From Hyphomicrobiales bacterium (lineage in GTDB: Bacteria; Pseudomonadota; Alphaproteobacteria; Rhizobiales; Beijerinckiaceae): a stretch of DNA of 64,000 bases. Of the stretch, positions 31,927-40,863 are shown one piece after another. Below the pieces are notes generated by a model. That model had not been told where the DNA came from. It searched no databases and saw only the letters and a list, made by a program, of their open reading frames with translations. The DNA lies in assembly GCA_930633495.1 (NCBI GenBank), contig CAKNFJ010000001.1, positions 2,937,001-3,001,000 of the forward strand, given 5' to 3'. The translations under genes and the position numbers were made by a program. Every line of letters starts with the position of its first letter. The first letter of the stretch is position 1.

Positions 31927-33553
31927 CGGGCTTCTCCTTGTAGCTAAGGCGATAAGACGGGGCGGGACGCGGATATGCGCCCTCGACAGGATTTGCCGCC
32001 GCCCAGTGCTGCCACGGCGCGACGTTCCAGAACGGAACGCGCTGCGCCCTGATCGGCGGATGCGATTGGATCAGCAGCAGCTGGTCCGCCATCTGGCGGA
32101 TTTCATCGGGGCTCATCAGAGGACGCCCCGCCTCGCCCCTGCTTTCGCCGGGATCATCGTTCTCCTTGCGGCCAAGATTGATCGAGGTCGTCTTGACGGT
32201 GCGCTGCCCGAGCGCCTCCGACAGCATCTTCGCAAGACCCAGGTCCTGCACCGCGAAGAACTGCTGAACCTCCGCTTGCGAAAGGATCGTATTGGCAGCT
32301 TCCCGCCCATAAACAGCGCGGAGCTGATCGAGCGCCTGCACGATCATCCACACGCGCACGCCAAGACCCGGCAGGAGCGTGAGGCTCTCTGAAAGACCCG
32401 CGAGCTTGCCCATGTTGGCAAACTCATCGAGCATGAAAAGGACCGGCGTATTGCCGGGCTGGCGGGCGACCGCCGCTATGGCCTGCCTTGTGAGGAGGCC
32501 AAGCCACGCGCCATGCGTCGCTATGCGCTCTGAAGGGATCACGACATAGACGGTGACCCGGTTCGCCTTCATTTCCTCGAAAGAGAAGTCAGAGGCGGCG
32601 ACGCTGTCCGCAAGCCAGCCGGACGGGTCGAAGATCGACACCGCCTGCGTCGCGCCCTCGACAAAGCTCTGGAAACTCTCCGGGTTCTTTTCGATGGTGC
32701 GGGCGATGTCGTCTGCCAGATCGGCGACCACGCCGCCGAGCGCATCCGAGCCGGCCATATCGACCAGCATCGCCTCCATGCGGGCGGCGTTCTGCAACGT
32801 CCGCCACAGCTCAGGGAGAGTGCAGGACTGCGGGCGTTCCCTGCTCGCAAAGTGCAGCAGGAAGGCGCGGAGCAGCTTGCGGCTGCCTTCACGGAAAAAG
32901 CGATTGCGCGCGTCCTCCGGCTCCGGGATCAGCTGGAGCGCGAGCGCCCCGACTTCGTCTGAAAGGCCCCGCCGCTGCGCGGCGTCGGCGTAGAGGGCTA
33001 TGAGGTAGCCGAGCGGATTAAAACGGTCCTGCGGCAGGCCATAGAGGCCCCACGGATTGAGAACGCGCACCTTTTGCCCGAAGGTCCGGGCGCGGTGTTG
33101 CGCGGTAACGGCGGCAAGCTCGCCCTTGGGGTCGGTCACGAACACGCTGCCCTGATAGTGCAGAAGGTTCGGGATCACCGCCGCTATGCCCTTGCCGGAA
33201 CGCGCCGGGGCGACAGTCAGCAGATGCGCCTTGCCGCTGTGAAACAGCATCCGGCCGCCGAGCGCGCCGAGGAATAATCCGGCCGGGTCGTTAAGACCGG
33301 CGCGTGCCGCCCCGTCCCCTGTCATGAAAGCCGCCGTACCATGGACCCCGCTCGGCTTTTCCGCCTCGCGGCGCTTGCGGTTCCGGTCCATCTCCATCCG
33401 CAGGCGGCTGGAGCCAGCGATACCGGCGAGCAGACCGGTCGCGCCGAACACCCATTGCGCGGCGTCGTTCGGAACCGCCCACGCCGCCCAGGCACAGCCT
33501 GCGGCCAGTGCCAGCATGCTGACCGACGATCCCTGGTTTTGATTGTTCGCCAT
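31919..33553 (-). CDS. traG: Type IV coupling protein (VirD4/TraG family)
   Basis: A 544-residue T4CP, which links the relaxase-DNA complex to a mating channel at the inner membrane. The start at 33553 (MANNQNQGSSVSMLALAAG) gives an N-terminal hydrophobic region (about 10-48). Walker A is APARSGKGIAAVIPNLLHYQ, the next conserved block SVFVTDPKGELAA, and Walker B is VLFMLDEFANMG. It ends RLSYKEKPDA. The element has no VirB/Trb channel genes, so this protein must work with a channel from another element. A GG-N-CAC site lies 82 bp upstream. Confidence 0.95.
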   Translation of the reverse strand: MANNQNQGSSVSMLALAAGCAWAAWAVPNDAAQWVFGATGLLAGIAGSSRLRMEMDRNRKRREAEKPSGVHGTAAFMTGDGAARAGLNDPAGLFLGALGGRMLFHSGKAHLLTVAPARSGKGIAAVIPNLLHYQGSVFVTDPKGELAAVTAQHRARTFGQKVRVLNPWGLYGLPQDRFNPLGYLIALYADAAQRRGLSDEVGALALQLIPEPEDARNRFFREGSRKLLRAFLLHFASRERPQSCTLPELWRTLQNAARMEAMLVDMAGSDALGGVVADLADDIARTIEKNPESFQSFVEGATQAVSIFDPSGWLADSVAASDFSFEEMKANRVTVYVVIPSERIATHGAWLGLLTRQAIAAVARQPGNTPVLFMLDEFANMGKLAGLSESLTLLPGLGVRVWMIVQALDQLRAVYGREAANTILSQAEVQQFFAVQDLGLAKMLSEALGQRTVKTTSINLGRKENDDPGESRGEAGRPLMSPDEIRQMADQLLLIQSHPPIRAQRVPFWNVAPWQHWAAANPVEGAYPRPAPSYRLSYKEKPDA

Positions 33554-33634
33554 GACGGTTTTCCCTTCGGCGACCTTGTGCGAAACTGCATCTGATCTTG
33601 AAGGGAATGAACCACAGCGCCGGATGCCCGGATT

Positions 33635-33651
33635 GGGCACAGGCTGGTCAG
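33635..33651 (-). promoter_or_regulatory. Paired GG-N-CAC box, site 4
   Basis: GGGCAC, AGGCT, GGTCAG between the divergent traG and 33660 genes. The orientation matches sites 1-3 for traG. Its last box ends 8 bp before the plus-strand ATG. Confidence 0.45.
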
Positions 33652-33659
33652 GTTGGGGA

Positions 33660-34433
33660 ATGGAAACGGGGGCGCAGACAGCACCGGCAAAGAACCGCTT
33701 CGATCAGACGGATCGCGAACGCATCCGCCGCGCCCTGCTGCGATATATGCAGCAGCACGCAGTCGGCGTGCCGACGCTGCAAAAGGAGATCGCCACCGCC
33801 AACAAGCTCGGCCTTGACCGCGTACCGCTCAAGACCTTGCAGCGGTTTCTCGGCAACACGCACCGCTCCAATGATGCGATGGTCCGTTTCTGCCACCAGT
33901 TTGCGGAAGCCCTTCTCGAAGACGACCCGCTGGACCGGCTCGGCGAGGAATTGGCCGCGTTCCACGCCGTAAGCGCGTCGAACGGGGAACAGATTTCATC
34001 GCTGCCATCGCTGGAACAGTGCTCCGGCACTTTCGAAGGCATAGGGCCGGTTCAGGCAAAGGGTATCGTGGCCTACGATCCCCAGAAAGTGACGAAGGTG
34101 TCGGCGCTGACCCTGTCTGCCCGCCGCGCCTCGCCTTTCATGCGAGCGGCCGAGATTGTTTCAAACTGGCGTTATGAAGCGGAGCCGCAGGGTCCGGCCC
34201 GCCGGTCGTATGAGGGCGTCGCTGTCATGACGAGTACCGGCCTTCTGGTCGCGCTTCGCAACAACCTCACGGGCGCACCCCGCACCTATTGGCTCGCAGC
34301 CGGTCCCGAGGGTCTGGCGGGTCAGGGCGCGGAGCCGTTTGGTCCTCTGGATCGCGCACCCCCTTCCGTTTTTGACCGGGTCGCCTTTGAGAGGCTGACC
34401 TTCCAGCGCATGGCGGAGCGGGCCGATGGCTAG
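33660..34433 (+). CDS. Putative helix-turn-helix protein, divergent from traG
   Basis: A 257-residue protein starting METGAQTAPAKNRFDQTDRE. The N-terminal part DRERIRRALLRYMQQHAVGVPTLQKEIATANKLGLDRVPLKTLQRFLGNTHRSNDAMVRFCHQFAEAL looks like a DNA-binding helix-turn-helix region. The C-terminal part (about 120-257) is beta-rich (EGIGPVQAKGIVAYD, SNWRYEAEPQGPARRSYEGVAVM) and unknown. Placed across from traG with a paired box between, it is a good candidate regulator of transfer genes. It overlaps the next gene by 8 bp. Confidence 0.6.
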   Translation: METGAQTAPAKNRFDQTDRERIRRALLRYMQQHAVGVPTLQKEIATANKLGLDRVPLKTLQRFLGNTHRSNDAMVRFCHQFAEALLEDDPLDRLGEELAAFHAVSASNGEQISSLPSLEQCSGTFEGIGPVQAKGIVAYDPQKVTKVSALTLSARRASPFMRAAEIVSNWRYEAEPQGPARRSYEGVAVMTSTGLLVALRNNLTGAPRTYWLAAGPEGLAGQGAEPFGPLDRAPPSVFDRVAFERLTFQRMAERADG

Positions 34434-34761
34434 ATCGACCGGCGCAATAGAGCCCGCATTCCCCGCCCCTGACCGGGCATTGCTGATTGCCGCCTATGAC
34501 GCCGACATCACAGCCGTGATCGCCGCGCTTGAGGACGGTGCGAACGTAAACGCCATGGACCCTGCAACGGGCCTCAGCGCGCTGCACATAGCAGTCGGCA
34601 CCAACAACCTCGCGCTCACGCAAATCCTCATTGAAGACTGGGAAGCCACCCTCGGTCCCGACGCCAAAGGACGATGGCCGACCATGATCGCCGCCGTGTG
34701 CCGCGTCGATGAAGCGTTGTCCGACTACATCGTCGAGGCGGAATCAAGGGCGCAGTATTAA
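34426..34761 (+). CDS. Ankyrin-repeat-like protein
   Basis: A 111-residue protein with about two ankyrin-like units (DRALLIAAYDADITAVIAALEDGANVNAMDPATGLSALHIAVGTNNLALTQILIED). Ankyrin repeats bind proteins. It overlaps the preceding helix-turn-helix gene, so it may act with it. Confidence 0.75.
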   Translation: MARSTGAIEPAFPAPDRALLIAAYDADITAVIAALEDGANVNAMDPATGLSALHIAVGTNNLALTQILIEDWEATLGPDAKGRWPTMIAAVCRVDEALSDYIVEAESRAQY

Positions 34762-34762
34762 A

Positions 34763-34779
34763 GTGACCAATGTTTGACC
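34763..34779 (+). promoter_or_regulatory. Paired GG-N-CAC box, site 5, reversed
   Basis: On the minus strand GGTCAA, ACATT, GGTCAC. The orientation is opposite to sites 1-4, matching the plus-strand mob genes that follow. Together the five sites keep the same orientation relative to the gene downstream. Confidence 0.4.
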
Positions 34780-34904
34780 AGTGGTGCTATCTTCTGTAAA
34801 CTGCTTTTAAATTTCTGCCGCGCATACGGTTGCAGGCAGTCTGGATGCGGTCTTAAGCCCTTCCTAATCTTGATCTCCCAAAATCAAATCTACACCTACT
34901 GAGC

Positions 34905-35035
34905 GTTGCAAGATGTGCGCGGAGATTCCGCGCCATCTTGGCAAGGGGGCTTAAGCCAGCCCCCGTTGCATCCCCCGGCGTTGCCCGGATTCGGCATCGA
35001 GCCTTGCCGGGCAATCGCAGCGTATCCCGCTGCAC
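34905..35035 (+). other. oriT: Candidate origin of transfer (oriT)
   Basis: The 440-bp gap before mobC holds three hairpins in a row. IR1 at 34909-34940 has arms CAAGATG and GCGCGG with a one-base bulge. IR2 at 34945-34964 has GGGGGCT and AGCCCCC around TAAGCC. IR3 at 34981-35014 has TTGCCCGG and CCGGGCAA. Clusters of inverted repeats just upstream of mobC and relaxase are how oriT usually looks. The nick site cannot be placed exactly. Confidence 0.55.
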
Positions 35036-35202
35036 CGGACCAGCAAGGAGCCTTCGCGCTCCCTCTGGACACCCATCGACCGAGGAGGGTGACTTCACCT
35101 CTCCCTCCCGGACCCACCCATGGACCAGCGCGCCGGACACCACTTGTGGCGCTGGACCCGGCCAGGGAACCCGCGTCCCTGGATGCGCGAAAGGAGGCCG
35201 CC

Positions 35203-35553
35203 ATGGCATGCGGCAGCGAAACCCGCCAGCGCCAGAAAACGCTGTCGGCACGGTTCAACGATCAGGAAGCCGAGGCGATCCAGCAGATGGCTGATCGCGC
35301 GGGTGTCCCCGTGGCTTCCTTCATTCGCTCTGCTGCGTTGAACGTGCCGCTGCCACAGGCCGTGCGGCGGCCCACGGTCAGCCATGAAACGGCTGCCCGT
35401 CTTCTCGGCGAGCTGGGCCGGATCGCGGAAACGCTGCGGGCGGCCTCATTGGCCGGCGCTGTGGATTTGAACAATCCCCATATCGCCGCCGCGTTCCGGG
35501 ACCTCGCCGAGATGCGCACCGTCTGCTTCCAGGCCATGGGGCGGCAGCCATGA
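35203..35553 (+). CDS. mobC: MobC-like relaxosome accessory protein
   Basis: A 116-residue protein starting MACGSETRQRQKTLSARFND after AAGGAGG. A ribbon-helix-helix-type start (SARFNDQEAEAIQQMADRAGVPVASFIRSAAL) and a helical C-terminal part (ETAARLLGELGRIAETLRAA, then IAAAFRDLAEMRTVCFQAMGR) fit plasmid mobilization MobC proteins. These help the relaxase open oriT. Its stop overlaps the relaxase start. The candidate oriT lies just upstream. Confidence 0.85.
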   Translation: MACGSETRQRQKTLSARFNDQEAEAIQQMADRAGVPVASFIRSAALNVPLPQAVRRPTVSHETAARLLGELGRIAETLRAASLAGAVDLNNPHIAAAFRDLAEMRTVCFQAMGRQP

Positions 35554-36992
35554 TCCTGAAAGGCAACCAGCGCGCCGGAGGCGCGGATCTCGCCACTCAT
35601 TTGTCGAACGAATACGACAATGAGCGCATCGAGATCGCGCAGGTTCGCGGGACCGTGGCCAATGATCTGCACGGCGCTCTTGCCGAGATCGAGGCTGTGG
35701 CGTCGGGGACGCGGTGCAAGGAGCCCCTCTACAGCCTTGCGATCAATCCCGCCGCGCCTCTATCCCGCGAACAGTACATAGCGGCCATCGACCATATCGA
35801 GGCAAAGCTCGGCCTTGCCGGCCAGCCCCGCGCCGTGATCTTCCATGTGAAGAACGGCCGCGAGCATTGCCACGTTGTCTGGTCCCGTATCGACCTCGCC
35901 AACATGCGGGCCATTGCCTTAAGCCACGACCGCATGAAGCTGCGCACCTGCGCGCGCGAGCTGGCCCACGCTTATGGTCTTACCCTGCCCGCCGGCCTCG
36001 CCGAGGATCGGAACGACGCCCGGTTTGAGAGAAGCCGCGACGTGACCTTCGCCGAGAAGGCGATGGCGCAGGCCTCCGGCATTACGCCCGAGCAGCGCCG
36101 CAGCGACATCACTGCCCTCTTCCGCTCGTCCGGCAGTGCGGAATCCTTCCGCGCCGGACTGGAACGGGCAGGCTATGTACTCGCCCAAGGGGAGCGCCGC
36201 GCCTATGTCGTGGTCGACCGGGCGGGTCATGTTCATGCCCTTGCGCGCCAGATCGGAGGCGCGAAGACCAAAGACGTAAAGGCCTTCCTTGCGGAGCTTC
36301 CGGCGGAAAGCCTGCCAAATGTCGCGCAGGCGCAGACGCAGCAACAGGCCCGTCAGGCGGCCGTTGATGAACGGCTGCGCGAAAAGGCGCGGCAGCGCGG
36401 GGCGAAATCGGCGGCGGACCTGAAGGCAAAACAAGAAGCCCGTCGCCGTCGCCATATCGAGGAAAAACGCCAGGCGCTGGAGGTAACGCACAGGGCCGAA
36501 CGATTGTCGCTCCGTGCCGTTCACAAGTCGGAGCAAGACCGGCTCTTCAACGTGATCGCCGGCAAGGTGTTCGCGCTGTTCGAGCGCGTCCCCGCCCTGC
36601 GTTCCGTGATTGCGCATCTGCGGCGCAACCCCGCCATCAGCGCCGACGAACGCCACAGGCTGGAAACCGAGGCGCTCGGCCGACGGCACGAGCGCGAGCG
36701 CAACAGCATCGATAGGCGCGAAGCCGCGCTCGACAAGATCGAGGCGCGGGAGCGGCGCGGCCTGATCCGCGATCTTGTGCAGCAGGCCCGCGTTGAGGAT
36801 CAGATGCGCGAGGCGCAGACCACGCAGCGTGAGCGCGAAGCCCGCCAGACAGCCGATGACATTACAGCCGTCAGGCCCGATGATGAGCAGCGCACGGCGG
36901 CCGACGAGCGCCGCGCGCGCATGCAGGACCGGCTGGCGCAGGCGCGTCAGAAACCGCAGAGGCCGCAACGCGGCGGGCCGGGCTGGGAATAA
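35550..36992 (+). CDS. Relaxase (MobP-like, VirD2/TraI type)
   Basis: A 480-residue relaxase, which nicks oriT and stays bound to the transferred strand. The N-terminal nuclease domain (1-160) has a Tyr-containing start (LSNEYDNERIEIAQVRG) and the metal-binding histidines H99, H106 and H108 in FHVKNGREHCHVVWSRID. It continues with AGYVLAQGERRAYVVVDRAGHVHALARQIG. The last 230 residues are a long charged coiled coil rich in Arg, Glu and Gln. It is the second gene of the mob operon, four bases overlapping mobC. Confidence 0.93.
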   Translation: MILKGNQRAGGADLATHLSNEYDNERIEIAQVRGTVANDLHGALAEIEAVASGTRCKEPLYSLAINPAAPLSREQYIAAIDHIEAKLGLAGQPRAVIFHVKNGREHCHVVWSRIDLANMRAIALSHDRMKLRTCARELAHAYGLTLPAGLAEDRNDARFERSRDVTFAEKAMAQASGITPEQRRSDITALFRSSGSAESFRAGLERAGYVLAQGERRAYVVVDRAGHVHALARQIGGAKTKDVKAFLAELPAESLPNVAQAQTQQQARQAAVDERLREKARQRGAKSAADLKAKQEARRRRHIEEKRQALEVTHRAERLSLRAVHKSEQDRLFNVIAGKVFALFERVPALRSVIAHLRRNPAISADERHRLETEALGRRHERERNSIDRREAALDKIEARERRGLIRDLVQQARVEDQMREAQTTQREREARQTADDITAVRPDDEQRTAADERRARMQDRLAQARQKPQRPQRGGPGWE

Positions 36993-37015
36993 GAACAACA
37001 AACGGGAGGCAGCGC

Positions 37016-37339
37016 ATGAAGCTGATAATGAGTGACGCAGACCAGCAATTGCTGGCCGAGGGCGTTGCGTGGATTCAGACCCACTACGACAAGATCAACT
37101 ACTACGCTCACGAGCTGAAGCGCGAGCGGATTGACGAACTGGCCGGGATCATCGCCGAGCCCGGCTGCGACCTGACGAGCCGCGACCATCTCGACATCCG
37201 GGCCTTGGCCGTTGCTCTCGAAGGCCTTGCTGAAGACGGCTTGCCGCTCCCGGAAGACGACCTGCGGGAGATGGCGGAAAGGCTGGAGGCGTCCGCCCAA
37301 GCTCAAAAGCGAGCGGCGGCTCCGGGATCAAAATTCTAG
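37016..37339 (+). CDS. Small hypothetical protein after the relaxase
   Basis: A 107-residue protein, MKLIMSDADQQLLAEGVAW to start, after CGGGAGGC. It is all helical and acidic (IHxxYDKINYYAHELKRERIDELAGIIAEPG-like and PEDDLREMAERLEASAQAQ). It follows the relaxase by 23 bp in the same direction and is probably in the same operon. I do not recognise it. Confidence 0.65.
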   Translation: MKLIMSDADQQLLAEGVAWIQTHYDKINYYAHELKRERIDELAGIIAEPGCDLTSRDHLDIRALAVALEGLAEDGLPLPEDDLREMAERLEASAQAQKRAAAPGSKF

Positions 37340-37565
37340 GCGCAGCAGGTGCTGCGCGTTTTGGAAAATGGCTGCGGAGTGGCCCCAGTGTTCGTTCCAC
37401 GTCGTCCGATATTGACACCTGTGCGGGCACTGGGCACTATTCCGCCGTGCATGTGAGCATAAGGCAGCGCCTGGCACCCTAGAATTTGCTGCCGCTAAAG
37501 AATCCAGCGCCAGTTTTACTGGAAATGCTGATGAAATCCCGGAAACCAATCATCGGAGGCGTGCC

Positions 37566-38723
37566 ATGCACGACGCGGATTCGTTTGCGCGGATGCCAGC
37601 ACTGGATTCCGCTGCTGAGCAGACGCGGCTCGAAGAGCTACTGGCCATATTCACCGAAGAGCGCACGGTTGCGTTCAAGGACGATACCTACCTTGTCCGC
37701 GACAATGGCGCTGTATGCAGGTGCCCGCGTCCGCAGGCGCGGCGGCGCAAACTTGATGAGGTCTGGACGTTCGGGACCTACAATCGGCATTCAGGCTACT
37801 TTGAAATCGCGGGGCATGTGGTTCACCGGATCGTTGCCACCGCCTTCCACGGCCCGGGGCCTACGTCCGAGTACGTCGTCGATCATATCGACACGAACCG
37901 GCTGAATAACCGCCCCGACAATCTGCGTTGGGTTACGCGGCTCGAAAACATCCTGCTGAACCCCATAACGCGCACGCGCATCGAGCTGGCCTACGGCTCG
38001 CTTGAAGCCTTCTTCGCCAATCCGGGCTCCTGCACAATTCCGAACTGGGAATGGATGCGGGTCGTGACCAAAGAGCAGGCGGAAGAAAGCCGCCAGCGAC
38101 TGCTGGCGTGGGCAGAAACCGGTCGCAACGGCAAAGGCGGGATGCTTTCTGACTGGCTGTTTGAACCAAGGACGGGGGTCGGCGGCGAGCCTGCCCGGTT
38201 TGATGCGGGGCGTGTGAGAGCCGCGCAGGACGAAATGCTTGAACGCCCGTCATTCGATTTCCCGGTCACGGGCCGCGATATGCGGAAAGCCGGAGCGGCA
38301 GCGAAGGCCCCGGTCTTCGAGCCGGAGCCAATTGACACGGCATCGCTCACTCCGAGCGCCTTTCAGCGTAAGTGGCGAACGCCAACGGAGTTCCCGCAAT
38401 GCCCCGGTGCCGTAGCGGACGGCGCTTTGAGAGAATACCTCGCCCGGCTTGAGCCGGACGCCGTCTTCACGCGCAATCGCTATGGCGAGAACATCGCGGT
38501 GGTCGCGGCTATCAGCCCTGACAACATCCTTTCCGTTGTCAGCAGCATGCCGCCGGGCAGCGTCAAAGACTGGACCCACGCCAAGGTCTACGAGGAAGGC
38601 AATCTTTTCTGTCACGAGTCGGGCGGAACATACTTCACGCTGGAGGGGGCTATGAAAGCGCATTGCCTGGCAATCGGCGCGCCCACCGATCAGTACGAGG
38701 GTTCAATCGATGATTTCTGCTAG
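37566..38723 (+). CDS. HNH endonuclease domain protein
   Basis: A 385-residue protein starting MHDADSFARMPALDSAAEQ after ATCGGAGG. Residues about 40-135 form a NUMOD4/HNH-type nuclease: VHRIVATAFHGPGPTSEYV, then VDHIDTNRLNNRPDNLRWVTRLEN. The other 250 residues contain no domain I know (segments FQRKWRTPTEFPQCPG and DNILSVVSSMPPGSVKDWTHAKVYEEGNLFCHESG). It could be a homing or defence nuclease. The long unknown C-terminus is unusual for a plain homing enzyme. It stands alone near the element's right end. Confidence 0.8.
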   Translation: MHDADSFARMPALDSAAEQTRLEELLAIFTEERTVAFKDDTYLVRDNGAVCRCPRPQARRRKLDEVWTFGTYNRHSGYFEIAGHVVHRIVATAFHGPGPTSEYVVDHIDTNRLNNRPDNLRWVTRLENILLNPITRTRIELAYGSLEAFFANPGSCTIPNWEWMRVVTKEQAEESRQRLLAWAETGRNGKGGMLSDWLFEPRTGVGGEPARFDAGRVRAAQDEMLERPSFDFPVTGRDMRKAGAAAKAPVFEPEPIDTASLTPSAFQRKWRTPTEFPQCPGAVADGALREYLARLEPDAVFTRNRYGENIAVVAAISPDNILSVVSSMPPGSVKDWTHAKVYEEGNLFCHESGGTYFTLEGAMKAHCLAIGAPTDQYEGSIDDFC

Positions 38724-38892
38724 TCAGTCGCGAGCCACAGCCCGAGAAAATCATAAAGGCCGTACAATGACATAGCGGTGCCCAGTTTCATCCTCTCCGG
38801 TGCGCCACTTTCTTTAATTCCCCCTGCCATTGACGAAAAACGAGCAATCACAGAGACTTCCGAGTCTCTACGATACAGACTCGTGATACAAA

Positions 38893-39396
38893 ATGGCTTC
38901 TACGCAAGGTCGAATCAAAGGCTATCCCGGCCTCCAACGGCGAGGAAGCCGGTGGCGCATACGTCAAGTGATTCCGGCCGAACTGGGTGAACTGGCCAAG
39001 AGAGAATTCGGCGTCAAAGGCGAGTTTCTGGTCAACCTCGATACCGACAGCCTTGAGGTGGCCAAGGCCGGCTATCATCGCGAAATGGCTGGCATTCGCG
39101 ACAAGCTCACCACGCTGCGTGACCGACTCAAGAGCGGACAAACCGAGTCCGCCTCCGGCCCGGCAGTCACGCTTGTCGATATCGACGCATGCGACCGAGC
39201 AATCAGCGAATGGCTCGACAGCGAACTGACTGCCGGGTGGAAGCTCGCTTGCTCTGGAGGCATCCCGGATGTCCGGGAGGACTACAGCAGGTTTTCTGCG
39301 TGGACCCACGAGCGGAGTGAATTGGCGTATCGCCTCGGCCAGATCAGCTTCGTCCTCACCCCGAAACCCGACGAGCGGATTCCGGGGTTTGGGTAA
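38893..39396 (+). pseudogene. Tyrosine integrase, N-terminal part only
   Basis: 167 residues starting MASTQGRIKGYPGLQRRGSRW, followed by RIRQVIPAELGELAKREFGVKG and a helical core-binding region. These are the first domains of phage-type tyrosine integrases, usually 400-500 residues long. The catalytic R..HxR..Y domain is missing and the frame ends in PDERIPGFG. The sequence after 39396 is unrelated. It marks a deletion or junction at the element's right side. Confidence 0.7.
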
Positions 39397-39597
39397 TCGT
39401 AATGCCTTGAGAATGAGCGGTTGGCGCGCATCGCCTCAACTGTGCGCGCATGCAGTTCGTCGAACGCGGCGACGAACTGGGCAGCCAAGCCACCAACGAG
39501 GCGCTACTCATCGGAGTCAACTTCTGTCGCAATCGTCATCAGTTCTATCGGTCCCGCCGCCCTCTGGCACAACGCCAGCGCGCAGGTCCGCTCTCCC
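39397..39597. other. Junction segment at the right end of the element
   Basis: About 200 bp. On the minus strand it reads MTIATEVDSDE, a stop, then RLVGGLAAQFVAAFDELHAR and TVEAMRANRSFSRHYD, which looks like part of a protein interrupted by a stop. It cannot be assigned. I found no copy of the tRNA-Arg 3' end here. Confidence 0.35.
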
Positions 39598-40536
39598 TGT
39601 GCCGTCGCGTCACCAGCCGCCGGACCGGGTGGCCATACCGCGTTCGCCGCGCTGAAGCAGGTCGAGGCGGGCGTGCTCAATGTCGGTTACGCCGAGGACG
39701 GGCCGGCCGATGGCCCGCCGGTGCTGCTGCTGCACGGCTGGCCTTACGACATCCATAGCTATGTCGATGTCGCTCCGATCCTGGCCAAGGCCGGATACCG
39801 GGTGCTGGTGCCTCATCTGCGGGGCTATGGCTCGACCCGCTTCCTCTCGGCCGAAACGCCGCGCAACGGCTAGCAGGGCGCCCTCGCTGCCGACGTCATC
39901 GCCTTCATGGATGCGCTCAAGGTCGCGAAGGCGGTGATCGCCGGCTATGACTGGGGGGCTCGCACCGCCGACATCATCGCCGCACTCTGGCCCGAGCGCG
40001 TCAAGGCGCTGGTCTCGGTCAGCGGCTACCTGATCGGCAGCCAGGAGCTGAACAAGGCGCCGCTGCCGCCGAAGGCCGAGCTGCAGTGGTGGTACCAGTA
40101 CTATTTCGCCACTGAGCGGGGCGCTGCCGGCTACGCGAAGTATACGCATGACTTCGCCCGGCTGATCTGGGAGATCGCCTCGCCGCAATGGACGTTCGAC
40201 GACGCTACCTTCGTGCGCTCGGCTGCCGCCCTCGATAATCCCGACCATGTCGCGATCTCGATCCACAACTACCGCTGGCGGCTCGGGCTGGCGCAGGGCG
40301 AATGGCAGTTCGATGCGATCGAGAAGAAGCTCGCGACCTTCCCGAGCATCGGCGTGCCGACCATCACCATCGAGGGCGATGCCAATGACGCGCCGCATCC
40401 CGATCCGGCCGCCTATGCCAAGCGCTTCACGGGCAAGTACGAGCACCGGCTGTTCAAGGGCGGCATCGGTCACAATCCGCCGCAGGAAGCGCCGCTGGAG
40501 TTCGCCAAGGCAGTCATCGACGCTGACAAGCTCTGA
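39598..40536 (+). pseudogene. Epoxide-hydrolase-like alpha/beta hydrolase with an internal stop
   Basis: One frame reads GHTAFAALKQVEAGVLNVGYAE, LLLHGWPYDIHSYVDVAP and VPHLRGYGSTRFLSAETPRNG, then a TAG at 39871, then QGALAADVIAFMDALKVAKAVIAGYDWGARTADI to the end. GYDWGAR carries the nucleophile aspartate and HGWP the oxyanion loop, as in epoxide hydrolases. A glutamine codon (CAG) is the likely original at the TAG. The signal peptide is also lost upstream. The C-terminal histidine region (GGIGHNPPQEAP) remains. A hairpin follows. Confidence 0.8.
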
Positions 40537-40543
40537 AAGCGCG

Positions 40544-40572
40544 GGAAGGGAGACGCTGGGCGTCTCCCTTCC
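40544..40572 (+). terminator. Hairpin after the hydrolase remnant
   Basis: A 13-bp perfect stem, GGAAGGGAGACGC paired with GCGTCTCCCTTCC, with a TGG loop. There is no long T run, so termination is likely but not certain. Confidence 0.6.
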
Positions 40573-40591
40573 TTGCGCGTCACGAGATGGA

Positions 40592-40863
40592 TCAGCGTCC
40601 CTTGTCGAGAAAGGCGCGGACCATGGCGATGGTCGCTGTCCGGTTCTCCTCCATGATCCAGTGGCCGGAACAGGGAATAGCGCCTTCGGTCACATCGGTC
40701 GCGGCAGCCCGCATTACCGCCGGTCCCTGGCCGCCGATCCGGACATGGTCGCGCCGTTGGTGGCGATCTCCTGCGTCTTGAAGGATGCCTGGCAGTCGCG
40801 GACCTGCGTGAGGGCCGGCGCGGCGAGGGCGAGCGCTCCCAGAGCCAGAACGAACTTCAACAT
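40592..40863 (-). pseudogene. Second alpha/beta hydrolase, internally deleted and frameshifted
   Basis: From 40863 the frame reads a signal peptide (MLKFVLALGALALAAPALTQ) and VRDCQASFKTQEIATNGATM. A one-base shift then gives HVRIGGQGPAV, which jumps directly to MRAAATDVTEGAIPCSGHWI and MEENRTATIAMVRAFLDKGR. The first part is the hydrolase N-terminus and the last its C-terminal GHW histidine region, so about 200 codons between them are gone. The divergent LysR gene probably once controlled it. Confidence 0.65.
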
